64,000 nucleotides of DNA from positions 186,001 through 250,000 of the forward strand of contig NZ_SPQK01000004.1 of NCBI RefSeq assembly GCF_004570875.1, in the 5' to 3' direction. The notes beneath the pieces are model-generated. The model searched no databases. It saw only the letters and a program-made list of their open reading frames with translations, and had not been told where the DNA came from. This document shows positions 25,174-32,588 of the stretch, in pieces. The DNA comes from Blastococcus sp. CT_GayMR16. Lineage in GTDB: Bacteria > Actinomycetota > Actinomycetes > Mycobacteriales > Geodermatophilaceae. Each line of letters begins with the position of its first letter. The stretch's first letter is position 1. The position numbers and the translations under genes are program-made.

Positions 25174-25518
25174 ATGGGCACTACCACACTAACCCAGGCA
25201 CGCACCCTGCGGTCATCCGGTTCCCCGCTGAGTGGTCGAGAAATTTTGATGCTCCGTGGATCACACGAGGTCGCTCTAGCGCCGAATGGAACGCCGTCGA
25301 CCGTTAGTGATCTGGTTGAGCGGTGGCTCGAAATAAGTCACGATCCGACAATGCCGATTGACGTTCTCCGCAGAGAACTGCGGCTGGCCCTGTACGGCGA
25401 GGCGCCGGACTTCCGAACTGAGTGCGCGTGGCAGCGGCTTGCCGACCAAGACCTCGCGGACGCCGTGAGCGACGACGTGGTGCGGCTCGTCCGCCGCAGC
25501 AGCCGGGGTCGTCGGTGA
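25174..25518 (+). CDS. hypothetical protein preceding the primase gene
   Basis: A 114-residue protein with no recognised family. The middle carries a helix-rich VSDLVERWLEISHDPTMPIDVLRREL segment and the C-terminus is basic (VVRLVRRSSRGRR). ATG 25174 follows AAGGAGG. Its stop overlaps the primase start (GTGA), so it may assist replication initiation. Confidence 0.6.
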   Translation: MGTTTLTQARTLRSSGSPLSGREILMLRGSHEVALAPNGTPSTVSDLVERWLEISHDPTMPIDVLRRELRLALYGEAPDFRTECAWQRLADQDLADAVSDDVVRLVRRSSRGRR

Positions 25519-27449
25519 CGACATTCCGACACAACGGAGGCGGGCTCGCCGATCCGAAGGCGGTCGCTGCCCAGGGGTGGGCCCGCAAGGGCTGGCCGGT
25601 GTTCCCGCTCGACGGCAAGCATCCCCTCGTGAAGTGGCAGGACGCGGCCACCACGGACCCGGCCCGCGTTCGAGCGCTCTGGCGGAAGCATCCCGGCGCC
25701 AACGTCGGTGTCGTGACGGGGGTTCGCTCGGGCGTGTTCGTCCTCGACGTGGACGGCGATGAAGGGCGCGCCAGTCTGGCGAGCCTGGAACGCCAGCACG
25801 GCCGAATTCCGAAGACGTACCGGGTGCGCAGTGGCCGGGGCGAGCACATCTACTTCCGCGCCGTCGAGGGGTTGCGCAACCGGGCAGCCGTGCGGACGGG
25901 GCTGGATGTTCGCGGCGAAGGCGGTCTCGTCGTCGCGGCTGGTTCGGTGCATGCCAGTGGCAGCACCTACGACGCCGTGGACGAGTGCGCGTCGGTGACC
26001 ACCGCCCCTGAGTGGCTGCTGGCTGCCCTGGCGAGCCCCAACGGCGGGGCAACGGCCACCACCCGGTCTGTTGGGGTGCCGGTGGCCGACTACGTGGCTG
26101 GTGCCGTCGCCGCCGAGGTAGAGACGCTGGCGACTACCCGAGCCGGCGGACGCAACGACCAGCTGAATCGAAGCGCCTGCGCTCTCGGGCACTACGTCGG
26201 CAGCGGCCAGGCCGACGAGGCCGAGGTCTTCGACGCGCTGTTGGGCGCCGCGCTGGACATCGACCTGCCGGAAGCGGAGGCCCGCGCCACGATCCGCAGC
26301 GGGCTGAACGCGGGCAAGGCCGAACCGGTGCGCCTCGTCAGCGCGGCGAAGAGGAAGCCAGGCGACGACGAAGACGTCGACGACGTGCTGGCCCTGGTCC
26401 GGGCCACCTTCCTCTCCAACCAGGCTGATGAGTCCGACCATCTCGACGGGCTGATGGACGACGACCAGCTCGCCAGCCTGCCGCCGGTCGAGTGGGTCAT
26501 CGACGGCTGGGTTCCCCGTGGGGCGTACTCGGTTCTGTACGGGCCGCCCGGCGCCGGGAAGACCATCGCGCTGACCGGTATGGGCCTGGCGGTGCGTCGC
26601 GGCACACGCTGGCAGAACGGCGCCCGCAACACGACGCAGACCGGCGTTCTCTTCTACCAAGGCGAGGGCTTGCGGAAGGTCAAGGACCACGTCGACGCCT
26701 GGAAGCTGCGTTACCCCAGCGACCGGCACATGGCCCCGGTCCGCTATCGGGACAAGACCTTCGACGTCACCACCGAGAGTGGCGTAGCGGCTGTCATCCG
26801 CACGGTGCAGAAGCTCGAAGCCGACACCGGCGAACCGGTGGGCATGGTGATTATCGACCCGCTGGTGGAGTTCATGACCGGCGAAGAGAACGGCGAAGGG
26901 ATGTTGCTCGCCGCCCGAGGGCTACGGGCGCTGGCACAAATTCTCGACTGCGCCGTGGTGGTCGGGCACCACACCAACGCCAACGAGAGCCGAGAGCGCG
27001 GTGCGGCCTTCCTCCGGATGGGCGCCGGACTGTTCATGCGGCTCAGTGAAACGGATGAAGGCGGCACCGGTCGCGGCCTGGTTCAGGACAAGAACCGGTT
27101 CGAGGAAAGGCAGGCCATCGAGCTGGACATGGTTCGCACGGGGCCGTCCGTCGTTCTCGAATGGCAGGGCGTCGTGAGCGCCCGAGAGTTCGCGGCCGAG
27201 CAGAAGTCGAAGGCCGTCGAGAAGGCCGCGGAGAAGAAGGTGGAGCAGAAGCGGGCGGGCAATGACCAGCTTCGGCGCAGGGTTCTCTCCTATTTGCGCG
27301 AGCACCCTCGCGCCTCGAAGAACACGGTGGCCGCTGGCATCGGCGGTAATCGGAGCGAAGTGCTCTTCATGCTCGATTTGCTGACGGAGGAGGGAGTCGT
27401 CATTCGAGAACAGGGAGCCGGAAAAGCACAGTTCCACTCGCTGGCTTGA
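25515..27449 (+). CDS. bifunctional primase-polymerase/AAA ATPase (replication initiator)
   Basis: A 644-residue replication protein. Residues about 10-175 are a Prim-Pol domain: KGWPVFPLDGKHPLVKW, the metal-binding pair Asp78-x-Asp80 in FVLDVDG, and the His of GRGEHIYFR (His111). Residues about 320-540 are a RecA/AAA_25-type ATPase with Walker A GPPGAGKT (343-350) and Walker B MVIIDPL (444-450). The C-terminal 60 residues resemble a winged helix (NTVAAGIGGNRSEVLFMLDLLTEEG). Such proteins start replication of plasmids, phage satellites and integrative elements after excision. The start GTG 25515 is coupled to the previous gene. Confidence 0.92.
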   Translation: MTTFRHNGGGLADPKAVAAQGWARKGWPVFPLDGKHPLVKWQDAATTDPARVRALWRKHPGANVGVVTGVRSGVFVLDVDGDEGRASLASLERQHGRIPKTYRVRSGRGEHIYFRAVEGLRNRAAVRTGLDVRGEGGLVVAAGSVHASGSTYDAVDECASVTTAPEWLLAALASPNGGATATTRSVGVPVADYVAGAVAAEVETLATTRAGGRNDQLNRSACALGHYVGSGQADEAEVFDALLGAALDIDLPEAEARATIRSGLNAGKAEPVRLVSAAKRKPGDDEDVDDVLALVRATFLSNQADESDHLDGLMDDDQLASLPPVEWVIDGWVPRGAYSVLYGPPGAGKTIALTGMGLAVRRGTRWQNGARNTTQTGVLFYQGEGLRKVKDHVDAWKLRYPSDRHMAPVRYRDKTFDVTTESGVAAVIRTVQKLEADTGEPVGMVIIDPLVEFMTGEENGEGMLLAARGLRALAQILDCAVVVGHHTNANESRERGAAFLRMGAGLFMRLSETDEGGTGRGLVQDKNRFEERQAIELDMVRTGPSVVLEWQGVVSAREFAAEQKSKAVEKAAEKKVEQKRAGNDQLRRRVLSYLREHPRASKNTVAAGIGGNRSEVLFMLDLLTEEGVVIREQGAGKAQFHSLA

Positions 27450-27465
27450 CGCGCAGAAGGGCAGT

Positions 27466-27570
27466 GGTACCGGTGGTACCGGACCAGTACCGGTACCGGT
27501 GCGCGGTGGGCGGTACTGGTACCAGTTCCGGCCCCCCTACGGGGTGGCCGGGAACCGGTGACCAGCTACC
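27466..27570. repeat. GTACC-rich palindromic repeat cluster, candidate origin
   Basis: Six GTAC palindromes in about 60 bases, arranged as overlapping GGTACCGG and CCGGTACC units with a diverged right part (GGTACTGGTACCAGTTCC, then GGAACCGGTGACC). It lies directly after the primase-polymerase gene and before the next RBS, in the element's longest noncoding gap beside a replication gene. Iteron-like binding sites for the initiator are the likely role. Confidence 0.5.
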
Positions 27571-27626
27571 ACCACTCCCACTAGGCGGCCTGGAACCACT
27601 CAATGCAAGAGAAGGAGGAACACAGG

Positions 27627-28334
27627 ATGAGCAAGAAGAAGAGGCGGGTTCGAACTGACGACCCGGTGAAGTGCATCGCGCACTCGTCGCGGACGGGCAA
27701 TCCATGCAAGAACCCACCCATGCAAGGCGGGAACGTCTGCCGGATGCACGGTGGGGCCGCCGCCCAGGTGCGTCGTCGGGCGGCTGAGCGCATCGCCCTG
27801 GCCAGTGATCCAGCCGCCGCGAAGCTGATCGCCTTCATGAATGACGAGAGCGTTCCGCACAACGTTCGACTCGCGGCCGCGAAGGATCTTCTCGACCGAG
27901 CGCAGGTCTCCGGCAAGACGACCGTTGAGATCGAGGTGCCCGCGTGGCAGCAGATCCTCGAAGGGGTGGTTGCAAGCGTCGAGCCCGGCGTGCAGATGCG
28001 CCCGTTCGCGGAAGCGCAGGGCGCCCCGGACCCGCTGGTGGTCGCGGCGGAACGTGTCGAAGCGGAGCGCGAACTGGCCCGCTACCAGGCCGAGCCCCAC
28101 GACGCCGACTGGTCGGACGCCTTCGCCTACGGCTCCGAACCGCCCCGGCCCGCCCCGGTGCAGGAGCCGGCGACGCCTATGAGGAACGGAGCCGACCGAC
28201 CGCCGCCCGAGCACCCGCTGCCGGAACGGCGCCGCATCGAGCCGGACGACCCTGACTACTGGGCCGTGCCCCGGACCTACCGGCCCACCCCACGACAGCC
28301 CAGCAAGGGCCGCATCGCCGGGCGCCGCCGCTGA
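27627..28334 (+). CDS. HGG-motif zinc-binding phage/element protein
   Basis: A 235-residue protein. Its N-terminus is a small zinc-knuckle-like region, VKCIAHSSRTGNPCKNP then GGNVCRMHGGAAAQVRRRAAER: three Cys and a His followed by the HGG motif, common in phage and satellite proteins and in some terminase small subunits. A helical middle (SVPHNVRLAAAKDLLDRAQ) resembles the small-terminase helical bundle, and the last 80 residues are Pro-rich and probably disordered. ATG 27627 is favoured by AAGGAGGAAC upstream; ATG 27603 is too close upstream of this RBS to use it. If it is a small terminase it could redirect packaging, but no large subunit is present. Confidence 0.65.
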   Translation: MSKKKRRVRTDDPVKCIAHSSRTGNPCKNPPMQGGNVCRMHGGAAAQVRRRAAERIALASDPAAAKLIAFMNDESVPHNVRLAAAKDLLDRAQVSGKTTVEIEVPAWQQILEGVVASVEPGVQMRPFAEAQGAPDPLVVAAERVEAERELARYQAEPHDADWSDAFAYGSEPPRPAPVQEPATPMRNGADRPPPEHPLPERRRIEPDDPDYWAVPRTYRPTPRQPSKGRIAGRRR

Positions 28335-28580
28335 CGCCGACGCCAGCGCCCTGGGCGCCGACGTGCGCCGATGGACTGGTGCCGGTCGGGTGCTGGCACA
28401 CCCTCCCCAAGGACGCCGCCTGGCGGGCCGCCAGCGGTCGCCGGCGACGCCGAACGGGACGTATCGGCGTCGCGGCCGGGTCCACAGAGAGTGGAGGTCA
28501 GAAAGTCCTGAACTTTCGGGGCCGGGTTCTGTGAGCTGAGTGGGTCCGCACCACACGAGTCACCGCCCAGGAGGCACCCC
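28335..28580. other. noncoding gap within the element
   Basis: About 245 bases without a supported gene. Near 28500 a short dyad (GAAAGT-cctga-ACTTTC) lies ahead of the next RBS (AGGAGGCACCCC), probably part of the promoter or leader of the gene at 28581. Otherwise nothing is seen. Confidence 0.3.
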
Positions 28581-29051
28581 GTGACCAGCACCAAGACCAC
28601 CACCACCCCGGCCACCGTCGACACCGAGGAGTCGGCCACTCGCGTCGGCCCCATGCACCAGGCGTTCGCCGACTTCCTGAACGGTCAGCACGGCGCAAAC
28701 GGCATCACCGCCGAGCAGGTGTTCCTCGTGACCAGCAAGCGCAAGGCGTTCCGCAGCACCGACACGTACCGGGTCGAGGTGAAGGCCGCACAGGAGCAGG
28801 CCAAGGCCGCCGACCTGGCCGCCAAGGAGCAGCGGGCGCAGGAGCGGGCCGCCGACCGCCAGCGCAAGGCGGAGGAGAAGGCGGCAGCCGCTGCGGCGGC
28901 CAAGGCCAAGGCCGATGCGGAGAAGGTGGCTGCCAAGGCTCCCGAGCCCGCCCCGGTCGAGAAGAAGGCCCCGGCTGCCAAGGCTCCGGCCGCGAAGCCC
29001 GCGCCGAAGAAGGCCGCCGCCGCCAAGGCGAACCCTGCCAAGACCGCCTGA
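28581..29051 (+). CDS. basic protein with histone-like Lys/Ala/Pro tail
   Basis: A 156-residue protein starting at GTG 28581. Residues 1-65 hold a compact region (GPMHQAFADFLNGQHGANGITAEQVFLVTSKRKAFR), residues 70-115 form a charged helix with Ala/Lys/Glu heptads, and the rest is a KAP/KKA-rich tail like those of H1-like and mycobacterial HupB proteins. Non-specific DNA binding is a reasonable inference. It follows a strong RBS and is followed by a gene of unknown function 32 bases downstream. Confidence 0.6.
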   Translation: MTSTKTTTTPATVDTEESATRVGPMHQAFADFLNGQHGANGITAEQVFLVTSKRKAFRSTDTYRVEVKAAQEQAKAADLAAKEQRAQERAADRQRKAEEKAAAAAAAKAKADAEKVAAKAPEPAPVEKKAPAAKAPAAKPAPKKAAAAKANPAKTA

Positions 29052-29082
29052 CAGACCCGGCTACGAGCCCCAGGAGGCCACC

Positions 29083-29355
29083 ATGATCGAGATCGTTGGG
29101 CTGTACAGCCTCACGGAGACGCCAACCGGCAAGCCGGTGGAGGAGTTGTTGGCCGCGTTCGCTGCGGCTGGCATCTCTGCCACGCAAGAGGGCGCCGGAA
29201 CGAGCGTCGGCAGTGGCGAGCGGGACGTGGAGGTGTGGGCCGACTGCACCGAAGCCCGCGCGTGGGAGGTCATCGAGCCGCTGCGGTACGCCAAGGCATG
29301 GGACATCGAAGGCGAGATGCCCGAGGGCTACCAGCCCGGTGACAAGCGTGTGTGA
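29083..29355 (+). CDS. hypothetical element protein
   Basis: A 90-residue acidic protein (starts MIEIVGLYSLTETPTG, ends GEMPEGYQPGDKRV), unrecognised. Alternating strands and helices (VEELLAAFAAAGIS, then DVEVWADCTEARAWEVIEPL) suggest a small ferredoxin-like alpha/beta fold. AGGAGG precedes ATG 29083. It overlaps the next gene by eight bases. Confidence 0.6.
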   Translation: MIEIVGLYSLTETPTGKPVEELLAAFAAAGISATQEGAGTSVGSGERDVEVWADCTEARAWEVIEPLRYAKAWDIEGEMPEGYQPGDKRV

Positions 29356-29728
29356 GCCCACGCCACCCGGCCCACCCGGTGCCGACGTGCCCGCCACCAT
29401 CCCGACCCAGACCGACCAGAACGGCCCGGCCGGTGCCCAGGAGGGCACCGGCCTTCGGGCTGACGCACAGCGCCGACCGTGGCGCGCCCTGCTGGCCTGC
29501 GGTCACCGCGTCGAAGTGGTGCAGGTGTCCCCCGGCCCCGCCGAGCCACCCACGACCGTCGAGTGCCCGCGCTGCGGTGCGCGGCAGGCGGTCGACGTCT
29601 ACCCGCTGACCGCACTCAGCGACCCGGAGAACGTGGGTTGGCTGCCAGTGGAGGACGGCGAGGACGACGCCTCCACGCAGTGGCACCCGTGCGAGGTCGA
29701 GCTGTGGGAGGGGGAGTACGACCGATGA
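29348..29728 (+). CDS. zinc-ribbon-like hypothetical protein
   Basis: A 126-residue protein with a Cys pair motif ACGHRVEVV...VECPRCGARQAVDV (C-x-H and C-x2-C), likely a zinc ribbon that stabilises the fold or binds nucleic acid. The N-terminal 40 residues are Pro/Thr-rich. GTG 29348 starts within the previous gene; the stop overlaps the resolvase start (ATGA). Confidence 0.6.
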   Translation: MCEPTPPGPPGADVPATIPTQTDQNGPAGAQEGTGLRADAQRRPWRALLACGHRVEVVQVSPGPAEPPTTVECPRCGARQAVDVYPLTALSDPENVGWLPVEDGEDDASTQWHPCEVELWEGEYDR

Positions 29729-30399
29729 ACGTCGTCGCGTACCTGCGGGTCAGCACCGACGAACAGGTGCAGAGCGGGCTCGGTCTGGAAGCGCAGCGGG
29801 CGGCCGTCGAGCAGGAGGCCGCTCGGCGCGGCTGGTCGGTCGTGTGGGAGGTCGACGAAGGGGTCAGCGGCAAGCTGCGCAACCGCCCCGCACTCGACCG
29901 CGCCCTGGGATGGCTGAGAGCCGGCGAGGCGCAGGCGCTCGTCGTGGCGAAGATGGACCGCCTCGGCCGCAGCGTCATCCAAGCCAGCGACGTGCTCGAG
30001 ACGGCCCGCCGCCAGAAGTGGGACCTCATCGTCCTCGACCTGGGCATGGACCTGACCACCCCGCACGGCAAGGCGATGGCGCAGATGCTCGCGGTCTTCG
30101 CCGAGCTGGAACGCGAGATGATCAGCGCCCGGACGAAGGCCGCTCTCGGAGCTGCCAAGGCGCGAGGCACCCGCCTGGGTCGCCCACGCCAAATCGACCC
30201 GGCGCTGCTGACTCGCATCGTCGCCATGCACGCGGCCGGGTCGAGCCACCGCTGCATCGCCGCCGCTCTCACGGCTGAGCGCGTCCCCACGCCCACCGGC
30301 CGCGCGCGGTGGAACCCCGGCAGCATCGGCGGCTATCTCACCAGCGCCGCCCTGGACCCCGTCGAACCCACCCTTTCGGCATCGGAGGCCGTCGCATGA
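29725..30399 (+). CDS. small serine recombinase (resolvase/invertase family)
   Basis: A 224-residue serine recombinase. The catalytic Ser10 lies in VVAYLRVSTDEQ; the conserved core continues with KMDRLGRSVIQASDVLE, GKAMAQMLAVFAELEREMISARTKAAL and a C-terminal helix-turn-helix GSSHRCIAAALTAERVPTPTG. The size and lack of a long zinc domain place it with small resolvases/invertases, not large phage integrases. ATG 29725 is coupled to the previous gene, and its own stop overlaps the tyrosine integrase start. It may resolve cointegrates or dimers of the element. Confidence 0.95.
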   Translation: MNVVAYLRVSTDEQVQSGLGLEAQRAAVEQEAARRGWSVVWEVDEGVSGKLRNRPALDRALGWLRAGEAQALVVAKMDRLGRSVIQASDVLETARRQKWDLIVLDLGMDLTTPHGKAMAQMLAVFAELEREMISARTKAALGAAKARGTRLGRPRQIDPALLTRIVAMHAAGSSHRCIAAALTAERVPTPTGRARWNPGSIGGYLTSAALDPVEPTLSASEAVA

Positions 30400-31622
30400 G
30401 CACCCGCATCCCCACCCGCACGCCCGGCGTCTACAAGATCCACCGGGGCAAGGGCACTGTCTACGTGGCCCGCTGGCGCGAGGTTGACCCGACGACCGGC
30501 AAGGCCCGCGTCCGCGACAAGACCTTCCTGAGCGAGACCGCCGCCCGGCAGTACCGGGCGAGAGTGGAGCACACCCAGGCGACCGGGACCTACGTCGACC
30601 CGCAGGCCGGGAAGGTCACCTTCGCGGACGTCGCGGACCAGTGGCTCGCCACCGCATCGACCAGCGACATTCGACCGCAGACGCTAGAGAAGTACCGACG
30701 GAACCTCGCGAACTACGCGCTACCCGCGTTCGGCCGTCGCCGGCTCGACAGCATCACGAGCCGGGACGTCGAGCTGTGGCTTCGCGGACTGCGCACCACC
30801 CACGGCCAACCGCTGATGCCTGCGACCGTTCGACGGGCGTACTTTCCGCTGCAAGCGACCTTCCGCTACGCCCGGCAGCACAACGTCATCGCGATCAACC
30901 CGTGCGAGGGCCAGACCGTGAAGGTGCCCAAGGCGTTGCCCACCGGCCGGGAAGAGGTCGAAGGGCACTTCCTCAGCCTGACGCAAGTCGCCGCCCTGGC
31001 GAGCAAGTGCGCCGAGACAGATCCGGTCGACGGGCTCCTCGTCCGATTCGCTGGGGGCGTAGGGCTGCGGGCGAGCGAAATCGCTGGGCTGCGGGTGCGG
31101 GACCTGCGACTGGCTCGCCGAGAGGTGCACGTCGAGCGAACTGCGAAGAACGTGCCCGGTACCGGCTGGGTCTTCGAGGAACCGAAGTCTAAGAAGAGCC
31201 GGCGACGGGTGCCCATCCTCGATGACGAGCTGCTGCACGACCTGGGTCTCTACCTGGCAGGCCACCCACGGCGCGACGAACTGGATGCGCCCTTCTGGCC
31301 GGGGCGGGGCCGCACCGGGCCGGACTATGGCCAGACGGGTGCCGACCACCTGTGGAATCAGCAGGCGTTCTACCGCAACGTCTACCGCCCGGCCGTGGCC
31401 GCCGTGGGGTTGCCCGCCGACCCGCACACCGGGGTCCGCTTCCACGATCTGCGACACACCTGCGGCAGCCAGTGGCTCGCGGACGGACACGAGATGTTCT
31501 CGGTGTCTCGCTGGCTCGGGCACAGCAGCGTCGCCTTCACCGCCGACGTCTACGGCCACGTCGCCAAGGAGCCGGACTACACCGCCGCCATCGAACGTAC
31601 GCGGCTAGCGCGAGGACTGTAG
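30396..31622 (+). CDS. int: tyrosine-type site-specific integrase
   Basis: A 408-residue integrase. The N-terminal arm-binding region (about 1-70, YVARWREVDPTTGKARVRDKTF) is followed by a SAM-like core-binding domain (TFADVADQWLATAS to NPCEGQ). The catalytic set is complete: Arg225 in GLRASEIAGL, Lys264 in EEPKSKKSRR, His350 and Arg353 in FHDLRHTCG, His376 in LGHSS and Tyr386 in DVYGHV. It should catalyse integration between attP and the tRNA-Met 3' end, with the excisionase-like protein setting direction. ATG 30396 overlaps the resolvase stop. Confidence 0.96.
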   Translation: MSTRIPTRTPGVYKIHRGKGTVYVARWREVDPTTGKARVRDKTFLSETAARQYRARVEHTQATGTYVDPQAGKVTFADVADQWLATASTSDIRPQTLEKYRRNLANYALPAFGRRRLDSITSRDVELWLRGLRTTHGQPLMPATVRRAYFPLQATFRYARQHNVIAINPCEGQTVKVPKALPTGREEVEGHFLSLTQVAALASKCAETDPVDGLLVRFAGGVGLRASEIAGLRVRDLRLARREVHVERTAKNVPGTGWVFEEPKSKKSRRRVPILDDELLHDLGLYLAGHPRRDELDAPFWPGRGRTGPDYGQTGADHLWNQQAFYRNVYRPAVAAVGLPADPHTGVRFHDLRHTCGSQWLADGHEMFSVSRWLGHSSVAFTADVYGHVAKEPDYTAAIERTRLARGL

Positions 31623-31665
31623 CTGCACGCGACCCCTGCTACGTGGATGCGTAGTCACGTCGTGT

Positions 31666-31694
31666 TTGACAGCACGTAGTACGTAGTGCATTCT
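31666..31694 (+). promoter_or_regulatory. candidate promoter with ACGTAGT repeats
   Basis: TTGACA (31666-31671) is a perfect -35; 17 bases on, CATTCT is a weak -10. Between them lie two copies of ACGTAGT (CACGTAGTACGTAGTG), with further GCGTAGTCACGT just upstream, so a repressor or activator site overlaps the promoter. It would drive the gene at 31731. Confidence 0.45.
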
Positions 31695-31730
31695 CGACCC
31701 GTCGCAACACTTCGACGAGTGGAGACGCCA

Positions 31731-32324
31731 GTGAGCGAGGCCATCGGTAGCGGAACGGGAGCTGGACTGCTCGCTTTCCTGGACTGGACCATCGAGAAGA
31801 ACGAGCTGAACAAGGCGACGGCGTCAGCCCTGAAGACAGGCGTCAGGAACGTGCTGTCCGTAGAGGACGATGCCGACGGGGTTGACCTCCGCTCCCTCGA
31901 TGAAGGAGCGATGGAGAACTTCCTTCTGCGCTTCACGAACAAGACGCGCGGCCAGTTCAAGGACAAGAGCCAGGAGGTCTACCGCCAGCGATTCCGCCAG
32001 TCGGTGGCCATGTACTTGACCTGGCTGGACGGCGGAGATTGGCGACCCGCGCGTCTGCGGCCAACCGCAAGCGGAAACGGGAACGGCACGGCGCAGCGGC
32101 GCCCCACGAAACCCTCAGCGACGCCTCCGGTGGCGCCCGCCGTAGAGCCGGCTGAAGCCCCGCGCTCGACGACGCCCATCGTGGGCCTGATCGAGTACCC
32201 CTTCCCGCTACGGCCTGGGCTACGCGCACGGCTGATGCTCCCCGAAGACCTCTCTGCGGCAGAAGCGGGTCGTATCGCCGCCTTCGTTCGGACGCTGGCA
32301 TTCGAGGACACAACCGAGGATTGA
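31731..32324 (+). CDS. core-binding-domain-like protein of unknown function
   Basis: A 197-residue protein. Residues about 10-100 look like a SAM-like core-binding domain of tyrosine recombinases without the catalytic part (LDWTIEKNELNKATASALKTGVRNVL, QEVYRQRFRQSVAMYLTWL). A linker rich in Pro/Ala follows, then a C-terminal module IEYPFPLRPGLRARLMLPEDLSAAEAGRIAAFVRTLAFE, a strand-strand-helix motif shared by many small regulatory proteins. GTG 31731 has GGAG upstream; GTG 31686 is alternative. It is encoded opposite the methyltransferase-nuclease gene, which suggests, but does not show, a joint role. Confidence 0.6.
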   Translation: MSEAIGSGTGAGLLAFLDWTIEKNELNKATASALKTGVRNVLSVEDDADGVDLRSLDEGAMENFLLRFTNKTRGQFKDKSQEVYRQRFRQSVAMYLTWLDGGDWRPARLRPTASGNGNGTAQRRPTKPSATPPVAPAVEPAEAPRSTTPIVGLIEYPFPLRPGLRARLMLPEDLSAAEAGRIAAFVRTLAFEDTTED

Positions 32325-32351
32325 TGTGCTGAGGGGGCGCGGGGTTTCGAG

Positions 32352-32552
32352 ATGAGCCATTGGCTGCTGCTAGTTCCTGCAGTGCTCCCCGTATGCGCCC
32401 TCATCCGCTGGCTCGCCGTATTGCGCTTCGGCCGTTGGCTGGTCCGAGAGACCGGTGACCCCGCCGCGCTTGGCCATGCCGCAGCCCTCGCGGACGCCAT
32501 GCGGGGTCGTAGGTCCTTGCCTCCCACGGATACGTCCACGGAGCGCAGTTAG
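32352..32552 (+). CDS. small possible membrane protein
   Basis: A 66-residue frame with an N-terminal hydrophobic helix (WLLLVPAVLPVCALIRWLAVL) and a polar tail. It starts 28 bases after the previous stop, with a GGGGGCGCGGGG tract upstream at poor spacing. No family. It may be a real small membrane protein or a chance frame. Confidence 0.35.
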   Translation: MSHWLLLVPAVLPVCALIRWLAVLRFGRWLVRETGDPAALGHAAALADAMRGRRSLPPTDTSTERS

Positions 32553-32588
32553 ACCAGCGGAGTCAATGCCCTGGATTCGGCTCCGTCC

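Noticed and set aside
27466-27570. CRISPR-like repeat
   Set aside because: Units overlap with no regular spacers and no cas gene is nearby; iteron-like palindromes fit better. No CRISPR array is seen in the window.
27627-28334. Definite small terminase subunit
   Set aside because: The HGG zinc motif also occurs in other phage and island proteins, and no large terminase is encoded; left as a possibility only.
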